A DNA stretch of 64,000 nt from Lophius americanus (GCA_037951165.1 JBBDHG010000107.1:786001-850000), one strand, 5' to 3'; positions 46,501 through 59,582 are shown, counted from the first letter of the stretch. The notes: generated from the sequence alone by a model not told the origin. A program made the numbers and translations.

Positions 46501-48890
46501 TGTATTTATATACCGACACGTTCTCATATCCTTTTGTTTTTTCTGGTTTGTTTTGTACATGGTACATGGCCTGAAAACTTAAATACATCTCTACCTTTAC
46601 CACGGCTAATATTAAGTCTGTGTGTGGGTTGAGCCGGAGGCTTTGGTGCGGATGGGCTGCTGCCCGGTGGTACCGACATACCTGAGATTAGATCAGGTAT
46701 CAGGGTTACGATATAAACCTGAAACAGGTAAGTTTGCTGCTTATCTCAGCTGTGGTGCTGGGATCAGTAGGGTCCTCCCATACGGTGGGTGAGATAGTAA
46801 TAGTGGAACGTTTGTAGGATCATTCTTTATACGGACAATAATCAGGCCTATTGCACATGTGAAGGAAAGGGGAGTCGAATTGAGGGATAGCAGTGGAGCA
46901 GATAGATGAGGAAGAGTCTCGCTCCAGGGCACAAATTAGTCATTTTTTGAGAGTAGAGATAAGACCGGTCTTCTGACACGTCTCCTGGGTTCTCCAGCCC
47001 AGAGGACCGAGATGAGAAACGAAGCCCCCAATGGAGACTTTAAGTCACACTTCTTGGGTTTTTATTTTAAAGTAATAACAATATACAAGAGTAGAAGACA
47101 ATTAAGGAATTACTTTGTTCCGTGTCTAATTAGATTGTGTTTTCTTTTCTGTCTTCTAAACCTTCTGGTAGCTCTGCTACATTCATTTTAATACATTATG
47201 ACAATAAAATCCCCAAAGAGAGAAAGAGAATGCTTGCAGTAGGCAACGGCATAGTCGCTCTTAAAGGAACAGTTCACCCAAAAAGTATCAAGCCTACATA
47301 AACAGTATACTTGCAGACTGCCAAATGAGGGTGGGGTGGTTATTATGGAGCCCTGATTTTGGTCCCATCAGAAAATGAAGAAAAGAAAAATAATTTTTTT
47401 CCAGCAGAGGAATTTGATTAATATTCTGTCAGAAAGTCTTTGTTGCTCAGAACCTTCAGGGAGCTTCTGATGGGTCTCTGGTCCGAGCAGCAGGAGGTAT
47501 ACACCTCCCCTTTGGAGTCTGGATATTGGTGGTGGCGGCTGATGAATCTGCTGAGACTGATGAACGATGATGCTGAAAGATTTGTGAGGACTAGTTGGGG
47601 GTGGGGAGGTGGAAGACGTGTGAGAAGCGGAATAAAAGAATTGGACGAATGGAGAGAATCTCATTTACAAAGACATGATCTAATAATAGACTGAACCTGA
47701 GAGTGTGTCTGTGATTGGACGGTTGTGGCGGACTGAGTGAGCACAGCTGATATCCAATGCCCCAAACCATGAAGCAGATAATTGAGAGTGGACGTAACTG
47801 TGGCCTGAGTGTGCAAGGGGATAATCCTCCTGACCCAACTTTAGTAAGACTTAATATTTTTTGTATTCATTACCGAAAGCCCAGCTTTGCTTAGTTATGT
47901 TGTTCCAAATTGAAGTGAGGTTTTCGGTGCTTTCATGGCGATCTCGGGATATTCAGACTTGCCTAGCCTGGATATCGTTATGGATGTTGAATCAAATATG
48001 ATTTAGAAAGTTTGAGGAGTTGATCATTCTGTAAAGGCCTGGAACATTGGACAGGGAGCATATTAAACTGACTAAGGATCTATTCCTTTGAACATCTTGG
48101 GTCATTCTAGAGTCATTTGTGTTTCCAGAAATGAGCTGTTGTGTGTTCAGCAGTGACGATTAGTTTATTGGGTTGTTTCTGTGCAGGAGTTCCCAAACAC
48201 CGCCGATCACAGATGCAGGTGAATAAACCTGTTGTCATTTAAACGACTGTATTTACTGAAGCTGCTACGTATCATGTCATCAAATCAGTGATCATTTAGC
48301 AGTCATGTACGTCAAAACAGAATAATCTTTAACGCTCACGAAAATAGAAGAAAGCGAGGGAACTGGTGGAGAAAAGCAGAAAAGAGAAATCTCAGCTAGG
48401 ATGGTCTGCTGTATTAATTCAAACAATTATCGTTATCCTTGCTCTCCCATTTTCACCCACTCATGGATTTGTAAATGCAGAATAAATGGCCTTGAATTTA
48501 TACTGCATTTCAGCTCCTTTCATGCATGAGTCATGATATGACTGTTCGCCATATCTTATTAAATCTAAATAAGCCGGTCCGGTTGAGGAAACATGGTCAC
48601 CTTCTGGAATCCGGAACAGATCATTCTTTCCATGACACAATTTATTTTTCTACGCAAAGAGGCAGCAAAAAAGGAATAGTTGCATTTCGTCTCAATATAT
48701 TCCAAAAACTCCATGAATGATGTTTAAAATTCCTGTTTGTAATGGAGCATTTATTATGGAGTGTTCGGAGCTGCTGTTCACTCCGGAGAGGCAACTTCAG
48801 GTCAGGACACAAAGTTTTGAGCTGCGTATGAGGAATAAGATTTTTATCAAGTAGGAGGTGTGTGTGGATATATGCTGTATATGTTTGCTG
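46500..48890. other. Intergenic, no gene seen
   Basis: A LINE-type end may lie at 47150-47215 (TTATGACAATAAAATCCCC). 47262-47285 carries AAAGGAACAGTTCACCCAAA, the head of a common fish repeat. 47370-47700 has open frames on both strands without a known domain. Confidence 0.4.
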
Positions 48891-48894
48891 TGGA

Positions 48895-49318
48895 TTAGCC
48901 ATAACATTATAACCACTGACAGGTGAACAGGTAAGAGGGTGAACAGGTAAGAGGCAGGAGGCAGGTAAAATGACAAAGATAAGGATTCGTGCTACTTTGA
49001 CAAGAGTCATTTGTGATGGCTAGACTACAGGGTAATATCTTCTCCAGAACTGCAGGTCATGTTGTGTGTTCTTGGTCTGCGGTGGTTAGTACCTACCAAA
49101 GTGGTCTAAGGAAGGACAGGTGGTGAATTCTTCACAATCTCAGGGCAAGTCTGTGTTGTGTGACCAAACAGGAGAGCAGCTGTAGCACAAATTGGTGACA
49201 AAGTCCATCCGGGATCTGACAGGAAGTTATCGGAGCACACAGTGTATCGCAGAGCTGATTTGGTGGCAAAAAGGGAACCTAAAAAATAAGAAGCAAGTGG
49301 TTTTAATGTTATGGATGA
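48895..49318. mobile_element. Mariner-like MITE with inverted terminal repeats
   Basis: Left end CATAACATTATAACCACTGA and right end AAGTGGTTTTAATGTTATGG are imperfect inverted repeats (both give CATAACATTA.AACCACT read inward). Inside are remnants of the transposase seen in a fish mariner family (TCTGCGGTGGTTAGTACCTA, CCAAAGTGGTCTAAGGAAGG, ACACAGTGTATCGCAGAGCT). About 420 bases against roughly 1.2-1.3 kb for the whole element, so it is internally deleted and non-autonomous. Confidence 0.85.
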
Positions 49319-49319
49319 C

Positions 49320-52300
49320 AAATGTATATATCGCCACAGGTAAAAATGGTTCTTAGTTTGTAAAAAAGATAAAGAAAAGATAATTACCGAGAACAATGGT
49401 ACATAAATCCAATGCAACAAATCTGCATTAGCAGAGACTCAGTAAAAGGTCAGAACTGTAAACGGATCACAAGGAATCACAAAAATTCCACTGAGACTTT
49501 TAAGAGGATCGCACGGGTCAACATCAAAAACTGGCACACTGAGGAGGGGAGAGAGAGGAACTATGGGAGGGGGCGGGGCTAACGGGACACAGCTGAAGAC
49601 CATCCGGATTACAGCAATCGAGGAGACGAGAATAAAATACACATAACATTTTATCTGTCAACTTACCAAATGTAGGAGATGAAATTGTTGTTGCTGTTGT
49701 TGAAATGTTGCCACAGTGACGTTTGAAGACAGTTGTCTATTTGGGAATACAAACCTGTCAGGTATTTACTGGCGTAATCTCATATTTTACAGGTATCTGA
49801 AGAAGTGGCTTCTGGGGTTTAGAATTTTCCTCGCAGTCATTATTACTGTTTGATGTTTGTTTTCATGTTGAACAATTGGTGATAAACCCTGGACTTCTAA
49901 TGGGCTTTTGAGGCAACCATCTCCAGCTCACCAGGTATCACAAACCATTGTAATGCTGAGGATAGAAATACAATTTAGCTCTATTGGTTCTTTTTTCGTG
50001 TTGTACAACTTAATCGGCAAAGTTAAAATTATTATATGTGCTTTGAAATTTCAAATGAAAAAAGGGAACGCTCTGATCCTAAGCTAAAAAAAAAATAATA
50101 ATAATAATAATAATAATTGAAGAAATAGATTTGGGTTCCTTGGATTCATATTTTGCGCACCTGAAATGTGAAATTATTTTAAAATGGGCTATTTGATTCT
50201 AAGGATATCCAAAGTTAAGAGGTCATTTAGAATTTTGTAGCTTCAATTTAATCTTCTGGTGTAATTTTATTTATTTATTATAAAAACACATATAACCTTG
50301 TGGGAATGACCTTCACCGAAAACCTGGGGTTGCTACAGACTAGCATAGCGTTTTGTATTCTGCCGACAACGCAGGTGGGCCCTGATCCAAGTTAAGTAGA
50401 GCTGAATGTTGAACTAATTTGAAATTATACATTTTGCCAGTTTCATTTATTTGTTTATTGATGCTGTTCCAAACCACCGCGATCCACTCTAACCCCTGGA
50501 CACACCTTCGGTAAAACAACTGTTCCGGGAAAATGTTGAGTCGAGAAACTATTTTCAGGTGACAATGGCGTTCGGCAGATTTTTATAATGAATGCTTCAA
50601 CCCACAGTGAATCAGGAACGTGTATAAAAACGGCATCTTTGTCCTCCAGAGTCAATGAATAAATAACAGCCGCAGAAAACGTGGGGGTATTTAGACTTTC
50701 ATCAAATCTGGTCCGTATCAAGCCTGTGCAGGTGTTGAGCTGAGATTTAAAGAAGAAAAAAAAGTCTCTAATGGAGAAAGTGTGGTGACTGAGCTGCTGC
50801 AGCTGCATTTAGGGAAAGCAGCCTGAATCCTGTTTGACAGCTCTGCGGCAACTACTTAGAAATGGAGCTCAGACCCCGCCTGGGTGAAAAAAGAAAAAGC
50901 TCAATTTTCGTTCACTTAGCAGCCAGTGGGATGAGGAGAGGGCTGACGTGTGAGGACCCTCTGGGTGAGTCATTTCAGCGGCTCTGATGGAAGGGAAAAG
51001 AGAATGGGGGATGGGGGGTAGGTAGGGACAGTGTAGATGGGAGATAAACACAAAGACTATACAGACAGCCAGAGTGAAAGAGAACGAGCCGCGGGAGGAG
51101 AAAAACATCTGAGTACTTTGCCAATGCAATTTCTCAGGGGCTATCAAAATGTTCGATATCACACAAGGGGTTTTCATCCGCTTTTTCAGAGTCCCAGAGC
51201 GCGGCTGGGGAAATGACGTCCGATCAGGAGAACAATGCTAATTAAAACAAGTGATGAGCATGGTGTTTGAATATCAACTAACACCATGGCTCACTAACAG
51301 AATATCAACCACAGGGAGCCGGAGGTAGAGGTCGTCGTCATGGAGAAGAGGTTGAACCTCGCGGTTCAGAGGTTCGCCAACATTAACTGTGATGGCAGAG
51401 AAACCAGGAGGTGAGAGCTGCTGGGAATCCTGTGGGACTCTGAGAGAGTAAATATTTTAGATGTATAATGATGTCGCCACCTGAGGCAGCTCCAGCGCAG
51501 CTACTTGAGCCTCGGGGAAAATATTCAGAGTGGCACTAACAGTCTAATCGTAATGTGCTTTTGCAACGGATGTTTTTTCACCCAGTTTAGACCTCCTTAG
51601 ATATGTTTCTTAAATATCTCCCTGCAATGTGGAAGTCAAAAGTTTACTCCAAGGTCATTTGCTTACCTCTGTAAGTGCCCTCCAACCTTGGCGAGGTAAT
51701 GCACCATTTCTGGTAAGAGAAATATGGCCTGAATATGGAGGAACGGACTGATGAAGCCAACAAAACCACCATCTTCAGCGACCCCCTCTAACTATAGGAG
51801 GGCCTCTTTCCACCCTTACATTTTGTATAAATAAATTGGAGGCAGTGATGAATGTTGTTTTCCTTCAGTGATGAAGAGTGGTCGAGGTAGTAACAGATGC
51901 GTAAACGACATCCGTTTAAAAGCAATGCAAGCAGCTATCTCACTGAGGAGAAAATGTCAAGGTCTCTCCAGAGCCTGGAGAGACCATGACGTCAGGGATC
52001 TCCGTATGCTCTGAGTAAAGGACGGGATCAGCCACCATGGAACAGCGAAGGTACTGATTTTCGTTTTTTGAATCAATCTTTCAGAAAGCGCTGCTCAACC
52101 CGCATGAAAGACGTGACACCTGACACTGACACATGCGTTATGGACCCCCCCCCCATCTTTGCTTTTCAAAAAGACCCACCAGCCTCGCTGATGTGTAAAA
52201 CATGTCGCAATCTGTCGCCGCTATATTGTAGCAAAAAAAAATTTCCACACTGGCCCTTTATTAGGACTTCAATGGACTAAACAGAATTGTTGAAATGCCA

Positions 52301-54285
52301 CCCAGTCATTTAGTGATTCATGAATAACTCATTCCAAACCTCTTAGACAATCTTGACAATCTTGCATTCAAACCATCTACTTTATACAACTCCCACCACG
52401 TCTGATGACAAAAGCATTTATGGCGGTTCCGAGAGGCTACACTCGGCGGTGGCGGTGTCTGCAGTCAGCTAGAGAGAGGAGAGGAGAGACATCATAATCA
52501 TTCAAATGGAGATAACTGCCTTCAATTTATGGAAGCAGTCGTCTGGAGGTGACTTTTAGACAGCTTAATAGAAACCTTGGGGCCGTAGGTAGGAAAAGGC
52601 TTTTAGGACATAAAGCGGACAGGTTCCTCCTGACCCAAATTCTCATGCTTCAGTTTGCTGTTGCATCAGCTCTACTCAATTCTACCCTTCATGCTGTTAA
52701 CCAGATTTTAGAACCTGGCGGCAGGAATGTGTCGTCAAGAGCATCAATGAGAGCCGTCAAAGACGCTCACTGCTCAGCCCACTTATGCTGGTTTGGGTTT
52801 AGATCAGCTTCGGTGCCGATCAGTCAACATCTCCACACACCAAAGTCGACAATATTGCTTCTGCTTCGAGCCTGAAGGCACCGTGATGCTAAATAGGAAA
52901 GAGGAAAAGAGCTAGATGGAGAAAAGTACTGAATTCTGTTGCACTAAAGGTTCAGTGCACTCAAAAATGTTAATGGAAAAGTCCGGTGAACTTAAAACAT
53001 TCTCCTAAATGTAGTGTATTCTGTGGTGACAGACAGCGGCAAACAATCTGCAACTTAAGAAAAACACATGCAAATGGACAAAACACAAGCAAATTAAGAA
53101 AACACGCTGCACACACCCCAACCCAACACACTAAAAAAACACGCAAAACATGGACAAAAGGACACAAAACATGAAGAAAACTCGCAGGGGATGTAGCGTA
53201 ACATCAGGAGGACTAATTGTAATTTATTTTATTTTCAAAGTACAACACTCATAATACACTGCCCAACTCTACTCCTCCAAATAAGAGCACTTGAAATAAA
53301 CTACATACTGCTTGGAAACAGGTAGCATAAAATCCCTCGGTGCATTTTCTGAGGCCTAAACGATCTAAATTGATCGCATGTGTTTTTCAGGTTAACGATT
53401 GTTGTTAAAACTCGTATTTGATCATGAATAACATGAATAAATATCTCATGAAAGGTTTACATTTTGACTTCCTCCTCCCCCCCTAATTTGTAAACTCAGC
53501 AACCGACACTATTTCTAGCAGGTCTCTCATTTCAAGACAGATTTCTCCAATGAAGGACAAAAAAAAACATTAGCCCCAACATGTCCGAAAACACGGCGAA
53601 GGAAAAATGTTGTAATCCTGATTGTATCCACAAACAAGCTGATGATCTAGTTGTTGTATTATCACAAGCTTACTTCTTCTACTACCACTATAACACCACC
53701 AGACTTTACTCTACCCTCCAACCTCTGAAAGAAGGACAGGAGAAGCTGAACCACAAACATCCTTCTGAGTATTTGTGTGGGCTGAGAGCCACACATTGTA
53801 TTTTTTCTTTCATTGAATGAAGAAACATGGACTGAGTTTCTGCACGGCTTCTTCTCTGTATGATTCAGACGTCTAGCAGCTTTCGAAAGCTGGCCAGAGG
53901 GCCTATTACTTTCCATTTTTAACAACATGACTAAGCCTCGCCGTTATCTCTCTACTAAGTAGCGTCATCAGAGGAGAAGAAAAAAAAAAACAGCAGACAA
54001 ACAGTCTTATAAGGAACATGTCTGTTACTTTCCTCGCCTCTTAAATCACTGACAAAACTCACATAATTGTGAAACGGTCCATTGGTGGAAGACGAGACGC
54101 CAGTTGGTTGCAGACTGGAAGTTTCAAGATCAGTATCCAATATATTTCACACAGTTAGATTGTGTCCTTTTATCACCTAACATTAAACTACCAGCCTCAT
54201 TTTGTCTCAGGGTCTGTGAGCCCGAACTGATCTTTGAGGTTCCACCAAAGCATCTCAATATGGTTCAGGTCCAGACTTTACCAAC
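49320..54285. other. Intergenic, no gene seen
   Basis: An (AAT)n run lies at 50096-50118, a short A/C-rich run at 53030-53170 and a C run near 52145. No exon or named element was recognised. Open frames up to ~117 codons (50455-50808 minus, 52549-52875 plus) lack domains. Confidence 0.45.
50094..50118. repeat. (AAT)n microsatellite
   Basis: About seven ATA/AAT units after an A run. Confidence 0.9.
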
Positions 54286-54289
54286 ACTA

Positions 54290-54790
54290 ACCTGAAAATG
54301 TCATTTTTCCTCTTTGGGCCAATCAGAATTGGACTTACTCTTCTGTTTGGGATAATAACTTAGATCTCATAGACTGATGACATAACATTTCCTCAATGAT
54401 GGAGAGTCGTCCTGGTCCTGAAGCAGCAAAGCACTCCGCAACATCCACTCCACCTCCATGTTTGACCGTAGGACTGATGTTCTTCTAGTGAAATGCTGTG
54501 TTCGGTTTATACCACATGGAACGGAAGCCCCTGTCTTCAGCCAGGTCCAACTTTCCACTGATCAGTGAAGAGAAGATTCTCCGTAAAGTTCATCAAGGGG
54601 CATCGTGGGTAGGCTCAGATCAGCCTTCATGTTCTTCTGGGTCAGCAATGGCTTTCTCCTGCACACTCCCAAAGATGCCATTTTTGCAAAGTGACCTCGG
54701 AATTGAGGAGACCTGACTTCTTACCATTATTGGGGCAAGAGAGGCCTACAGGTCCTTTGATGTAATCGTTCGATCTTCTTTGGATCTTTG
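54290..54790 (-). pseudogene. Tc1-like transposase fragment
   Basis: Minus strand, several frames: KIKEDRTITSKDLQASLAP, CKNGIFGSVQEKAIADPEE, LISGKLDLAEDRG, NRTQHFTRRTS, RSNMEVEW and ALLLQDQDD follow the Tc1 order from linker through the first catalytic Asp region to the glycine-rich box, then a degraded SVGKVWT.T.LRCFGG (LNPIEMLWW). Inactive. The glycine-box words match those at 5160-5240 and 20740-20790, so all three are one Tc1 lineage. Confidence 0.83.
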
Positions 54791-55133
54791 TGTTTTGTAC
54801 ACAAAAAAATACACGTACAGCAATTAAATCCTGATTCAGTCAAAAAAAACAAAAACAAAAAAACGTTGGCATCTAATCAACGAGCAGGACTTTTGCTTCT
54901 CGTGATGTCGACTGGGAAACATCAGTTGCTATTGGTTTTCCTCTCCCCTCCAGCAGCTAATTAAGTCTAATGACTTCTGTGGCGCTTGTTCAAAGGCATT
55001 CTGAGGAATACAAACGGTAATAAAGCGAAGAAAAGGGAGATGAGGTAGGTAGGTTGATTGCGGACGACTTTAACAAAAACACATCATGGAGTTGAACTAC
55101 CGGTAATGAATTGATGAAATCAGCGTGGAATGA
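54791..55133. other. 3' flank / 3' UTR of the zinc-finger gene
   Basis: Short region between the Tc1 fragment and the stop codon. A-runs at 54841-54865. No definite polyadenylation signal on the minus strand was seen. Confidence 0.4.
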
Positions 55134-55726
55134 TTACAGCTCATAAGTTTTGGGCTCACTGTTGATTTCCACCGTCTGGCCCACGGAACACATACCCTCC
55201 TCCTGTAATATCAGCAGCTCTCCAACTGTCTGCTCCCCGTGGACCACAATGCACTGCTCTGTGCCCTCTGATATCACCACCTCCACCAGCTCCGGCCCCG
55301 TCCCTGGTGGATGTGTGCTCTCAGGGGAGAGGAGCAGAGGAGCGCAGCTGGCTGTGGTTAGGTTGTCTGTGTGGACGTAGAGAACCGCATGTTGGATTTC
55401 AGCTGAAGCCTCCCCATCTCCTACCATCTCCACCGCTTTGCTTCGTCCTCTTTTCCGCCTTACTTGGCCCGCCCCCTTCTCTCCATCACCCTGAGGGAAC
55501 GAGTTCTTTTTGGGTCTGCCTCTGGTCGGCTTTTGGTGAGTGGAACTCAAAGCTGGGACCTCTTCCCTGGTCTCGTCTCCGTGTCCTCCCTCAGACTTAT
55601 GTTGGGCCTGATGCCTCAAAAGACTCTGTCTCACGGTGTAGGAGGCGCCGCAGTGGCAGCTGTAAGGTTTCTCCATCAGGTGAGAGGACTTTATGTGTCT
55701 CCGTAGTTTGGTGGCCAAGGTGTAGC
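55134..55726 (-). CDS. C2H2 zinc-finger protein, last coding exon with AT-hook-like C-terminal tail
   Basis: Terminal exon of the same gene, 593 bases, ending in TGA. The acceptor is a pyrimidine tract ttttttcctcag|GC; the first GC joins the upstream G to make Gly of CGKGYTLA. Residues 1-20 of this exon finish a finger (TKLRRHIKSSH). Then an MEKPY linker and a last finger, YSCHCGASY...LLRHQAQH, which has only one residue between its two Cys instead of two or four. The remaining ~150 residues hold two basic patches, RGRPKK and RRKRGRSK, like AT-hook cores, and an acidic, Val/Ile/Leu-rich tail (VEVVISEG, VGELLILQEEG) ending KTYEL. This suggests a nuclear DNA-binding regulator; activation by the tail is inference. 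An upstream in-frame ATG within the intron is not the start. The orthologue is not recognised. Confidence 0.88.
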
Positions 55727-56706
55727 CTGAGGAAAAAAGACATTGAAATAAAATCTCTTTCTTTATGTACATGCTGGCTAAACATGAGAATCAACTTTTT
55801 TTTTTGGCTTAGAATGCAGACCATGATTGTCTCCACGATTTTCTTTCCGTTTCCCCGCACACCTGAAAAGTAAAAAGGTGATGTCCGGTATATTACAGTG
55901 GCTAGCTTAGCTTAGCTCTGGCTCGTGACTGGGAACGTCCTTCTAAGGGGACGGAGGTTCTCCAGCATGCGCTCATGCAGCTGTGGCTACACACATAACC
56001 ACAAACCAAAATTCCCATAATCCCCCACACCGGACCCGGCTTGTAACAACGAACACGAACATTTTATTAAATGGCGTCCACGGATTTACCACTCAGGTGA
56101 CTCCAGGAAACACTTTTTGGTGAATTTGAACGTCTGCGATGCTGCTACTGACGCTAAACATTGATTGCAATGCACGCGTTTTTGACGTCTTTCATCTTCT
56201 CTGAATCCTAAAAACTTCTACACCTCAGAGTGGGAGCATTTTCTTTGGCAGATGCTCAGTGTAGTCGGTTGGATTCATCTTGTTTTGCATCAGAGTGGAT
56301 TTATGCTGGTGTTTTTTGATCTGTTTTCCAAAGAGCATTTCTCCTCCAGTCTTTTGCTCACGCTGCAGATTTTCCCGTCAACATTTCACACAAATAATAA
56401 AATTAAACTGGAAACATTTGTGTCTTTTATGAGGGTAAAAGTTTTTCGATTGTAACCATCTGAAAACAAAAATATGAGTTTATTAATAATGCAGCCACTG
56501 ATCACAGACTCCACAAGAAGAGTGTGTGAACAACCTCGTAATCAACCTTGCGTGTTTTTTCATCATGCAAGCAGGACGGAGCATCTGCAGCCCGCTGCGC
56601 GAGATAAACACGGCTGGATGGGTCAACATGAGCTCCATGTCCTCGAATGGCTTCTTCACGGACTTGTTTTTCTCTCTGGAAATGTTTTCATATTCCCTGA
56701 CTAAAT

Positions 56707-57670
56707 ACACTGCTCATAAAAATTGAACACTAAAAATTACAGATCATAAGATATTGAAGCGTAAAATCTTTGTTGTGTTATTCACTGAGAAGAAAATTAC
56801 AGACGAACGGTCCATTCGAAACCAGAAGCATGAACCCACTGACGGCTGGATTCTAATTCAAACCCAAATTCAAAAACTGAAATCCCCGGCTGATCCAGCT
56901 GGTATGCATTTTCATCAGGACAACTCGATGAGTCTCAGTAGTATGTTTTACCCCTGCATGCCCGTACGCACTCCTGACAATATCTGGACCTGCTGCTGAT
57001 GAGATGGAGGATGGTGTCCTGGAAGATCTCCTCCATGACCTGGATCAGGGCATCAGTGAACTCCTTGACAGATTTGGTCTTTCTTGGTGGCGTACTAGAT
57101 GTTCTCATGTGGATTCAGGTCTGGAGAATGTGAAGATCAGTCAACGGTATCAGTACCTTCATTATTCAGGAACAGCCTACACACTCCACATCTGGGCCAG
57201 GAGGAGTGAAGGCTCCACTCCACCAGTGTAAGGTCTGACAATGGGTCCAAAGATTTCATCCTGGTTCCCTCACAGCAGTCAGGTACCACATGGAGGTCGG
57301 TTTGTCCCTCCCCATACCACTGACACACCAGACTAAATGAAGTTGCAGGCAGCAAAATGTTCACCACGTCGTCTCCAGACTCTTTCACGTCTGCTTTATG
57401 AACTCAGTGTGAAACAGCTTCCATCTGCCCATTGCGATGTTCCTGATGAAAAGTGATGTTTGGCCAAGACCTGAGGAACCAGAATCTTTTTGGAGGCGTC
57501 TTTTTTGTCCTGTCCTGACCACCTGTTGTCACTTTAATTTTCACTAAAGCAGGTGAAACGCTTTATTCACAATCGCTCACACTTCCTGACTGGACCGATC
57601 CAGATCCCAGACATTTAATTGCCTTGGTGTTATAATGTGATGATTAAGTGTTCCCTTCATTTTTTGGAGA
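56707..57670. mobile_element. Tc1/mariner-type transposon with ACTGCTC-type termini, internally deleted
   Basis: Left end ACACTGCTCATAAAAATTGA and right end GTTCCCTTCATTTTTTGGAG are inverted relatives of the fish terminal repeat ACTGCTCAAAAAAAT. Inside, plus-strand text such as GTACGCACTCCTGACAATAT, CTCCATGACCTGGATCAGGGC, GGATTCAGGTCTGGAGAATG and AGACTCTTTCACGTCTG corresponds to the antisense of the transposase gene (frame visible on the minus strand at 57137-57388). A jump near 57480-57530 shows an internal deletion. Located in the zinc-finger intron. Confidence 0.85.
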
Positions 57671-57914
57671 AGTTTATTACAACTTCAGTATCAGCCGTGG
57701 GAGCATTTTGCAATCAGCGTCACATGAATTAATGAATGGCATCGCCTTAAGATGCAAGACTTCACGTGACATCATGACCACCTGAAATTCAAAGGAAGAC
57801 CTTCCTATCCTGCCCCTAGTTTTCTTCTTCCCAGAAGTAATCTGCTGAAGTCACATGGTGGGTTTAGAGCATGTGAAAAAACCCCAGTTCTTCACCTGCA
57901 CCTGTAGGATATTC

Positions 57915-58065
57915 ATAAACCTTTCTGTTTTCTGAGGTGTAGCTGCTCCTGACCGCAGGAACAGATACGATGAGCAACAGTCTACCTTCACTGTTTTATT
58001 GATAAAACGGTTAAAAGAAGCCCATCCATTTACCGAGGTTCATTTCAAGTTCCTTTTTGTTGATT
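57915..58065 (+). repeat. Unassigned repeat, copy 2
   Basis: Diverged partner of 41550-41735: TTTTCTGAGGTGTAGCTGCTC, GAACAGATACGATGAGCAAC, AGTCTACCTTCACTGTTTTA and TTCCTTTTTGTTG in the same order and strand. Intronic in the zinc-finger gene. Confidence 0.7.
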
Positions 58066-58911
58066 TTGCTCATTAAAAACAGAATCATTTTTAAATGTTA
58101 CCTCAAAAACATGTAGTTTTCTGGCTGTTTTTTATTGATGGCTGTGAATAAAACATTTTAATGGGAAATTATTCCATGAAACACTGACACTGATGAGAGA
58201 GGGAGACATTAAAATCAATGATGCATTTGTTTCTTTTCAATTCTGTCTTTTTTCCATTTTATATTCCCTTGGTTTGTTCTAAATTCTAGGCAGTTAAGTT
58301 TATATTACTGTAAGAATAAATCATCATAATACTCCCAATTAAACATGGGCGATATGACTCGATGTGGTCTCAGTTTTAAATGTTGGCCCCCTCTGTGACT
58401 GAGTTTGACACCCCTGTGATTGAACAGTTACAGAACTATAAATATCAGAGGTGTTAAGATTAACCCATACAAATGGGAAATCGTTGAGAACGCTATAGGA
58501 ATGAGTTTATCTAATTGCTTGCTCCTCGGTCGGTCAATAAGCAACACGATCCAGTTGATGGCCCAAATCTAACATGTTAAATCAGTCGACTGAAGCTTGT
58601 TCGCTAATTCTGCGGTCTCCACTCTCAATGGGAGACTGTGAGAGTAGCGTCAGCTAAAACATCCAGCCTCGGTTCTTCAGCCTCCAGACAGAGGGTTATA
58701 TTAGAAGTGTATAATTTTTTGTACATAAAATCACACAGCGTCGACACGATCCTCAGTGCACCGCCAACTCTGCCGCCTAAAGTTTGGTAGACCTTTAAAT
58801 TCCCCGTGGGTCAGGGAGGAAAGAAATACAAGTTTGGCCATTTGTGCAATCTATCACAATTAGGGAAATCTGGTAGTGACACTCTCCTGGTGAGACCTAG
58901 GATAGTGGTGA
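58066..58911. other. Intronic, no feature seen
   Basis: AT-rich; nothing assigned between the unassigned repeat and the L2 end. Confidence 0.4.
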
Positions 58912-59570
58912 GGATAATAATAATAATAATAAAAATACATTTAATTTAAAATGCACTTTACATTTGGATCAAATCTCAAAGTGCTACAAGGTAAAATAAG
59001 ATAAAACCATCAATAAAAAATATATAAAAACATGACCAAAAAGCAGCAATGTTAATTAAAAGTTATAAGTTATAAGTTCTGATAAAAAGGAAAGTTTTAA
59101 GTCCTTTTTTAAATGAGTCAGTCGTCTGTGGAGCCCTCAGATGGTCAGGGAAGGCATTCTACAGACGAGGGGCAGCAGAACAGAAGGGCCGATCACCCAT
59201 GGTGCTGAGCTTAGTCCGGGGAAGGAGGAGGCGGTATGAGTGGGTAGAACGGAGGGATCGTGTTGAGGTTAGTGGGGTGAGTAGTTCTTTCAGGTAGGGG
59301 GGTGCGTTACCATGGATGCACTGGTGAGTGAGGAGAGAGATCTTATAATCAATCCTGGTGGAGATGGGAAGCCAATGAAGGGAATGAAGAACAGGGGTGA
59401 TGTGTTCGTGTTTACGAACTCTCATCAGGATTCTTGCAGCACTGTTTTGAACATACCGAAGTCTTTGAAGACTTTTATCAGGGATCCCGATGAGAAGTGC
59501 GTTACAGTAATCCAGTCGGGAGGAGACGAACGCGTGGACCAGCTTTTCAGCATCACTCAAGGTAAGTGAA
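58912..59570 (-). mobile_element. L2/Maui-like LINE, ORF2 C-terminus and 3' end
   Basis: Minus strand. A 133-residue frame reads MSDAEKLVHAFVSSRLDYCN, ALLIGIPDKSLQRLRYVQN, HWLPI and YLKELLTP, the conserved C-terminal end of ORF2 in L2-type LINEs. It continues, after a stop, to the 3' UTR AGCACTTTGAGATTTGATCC and an (ATT)n tail at 58915-58935. Reading is intact for more than 130 codons, the best-preserved retrotransposon coding piece in the window. It is 5'-truncated and stops where the minisatellite begins. Confidence 0.93.
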
Positions 59571-59582
59571 GAACGGACATCA

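Noticed and set aside
55727..55772. A start codon for the zinc-finger protein at 55772
   Set aside because: It lies in the intron, upstream of a clear acceptor site. The finger is cut in half unless it is spliced to the exon at 61064.
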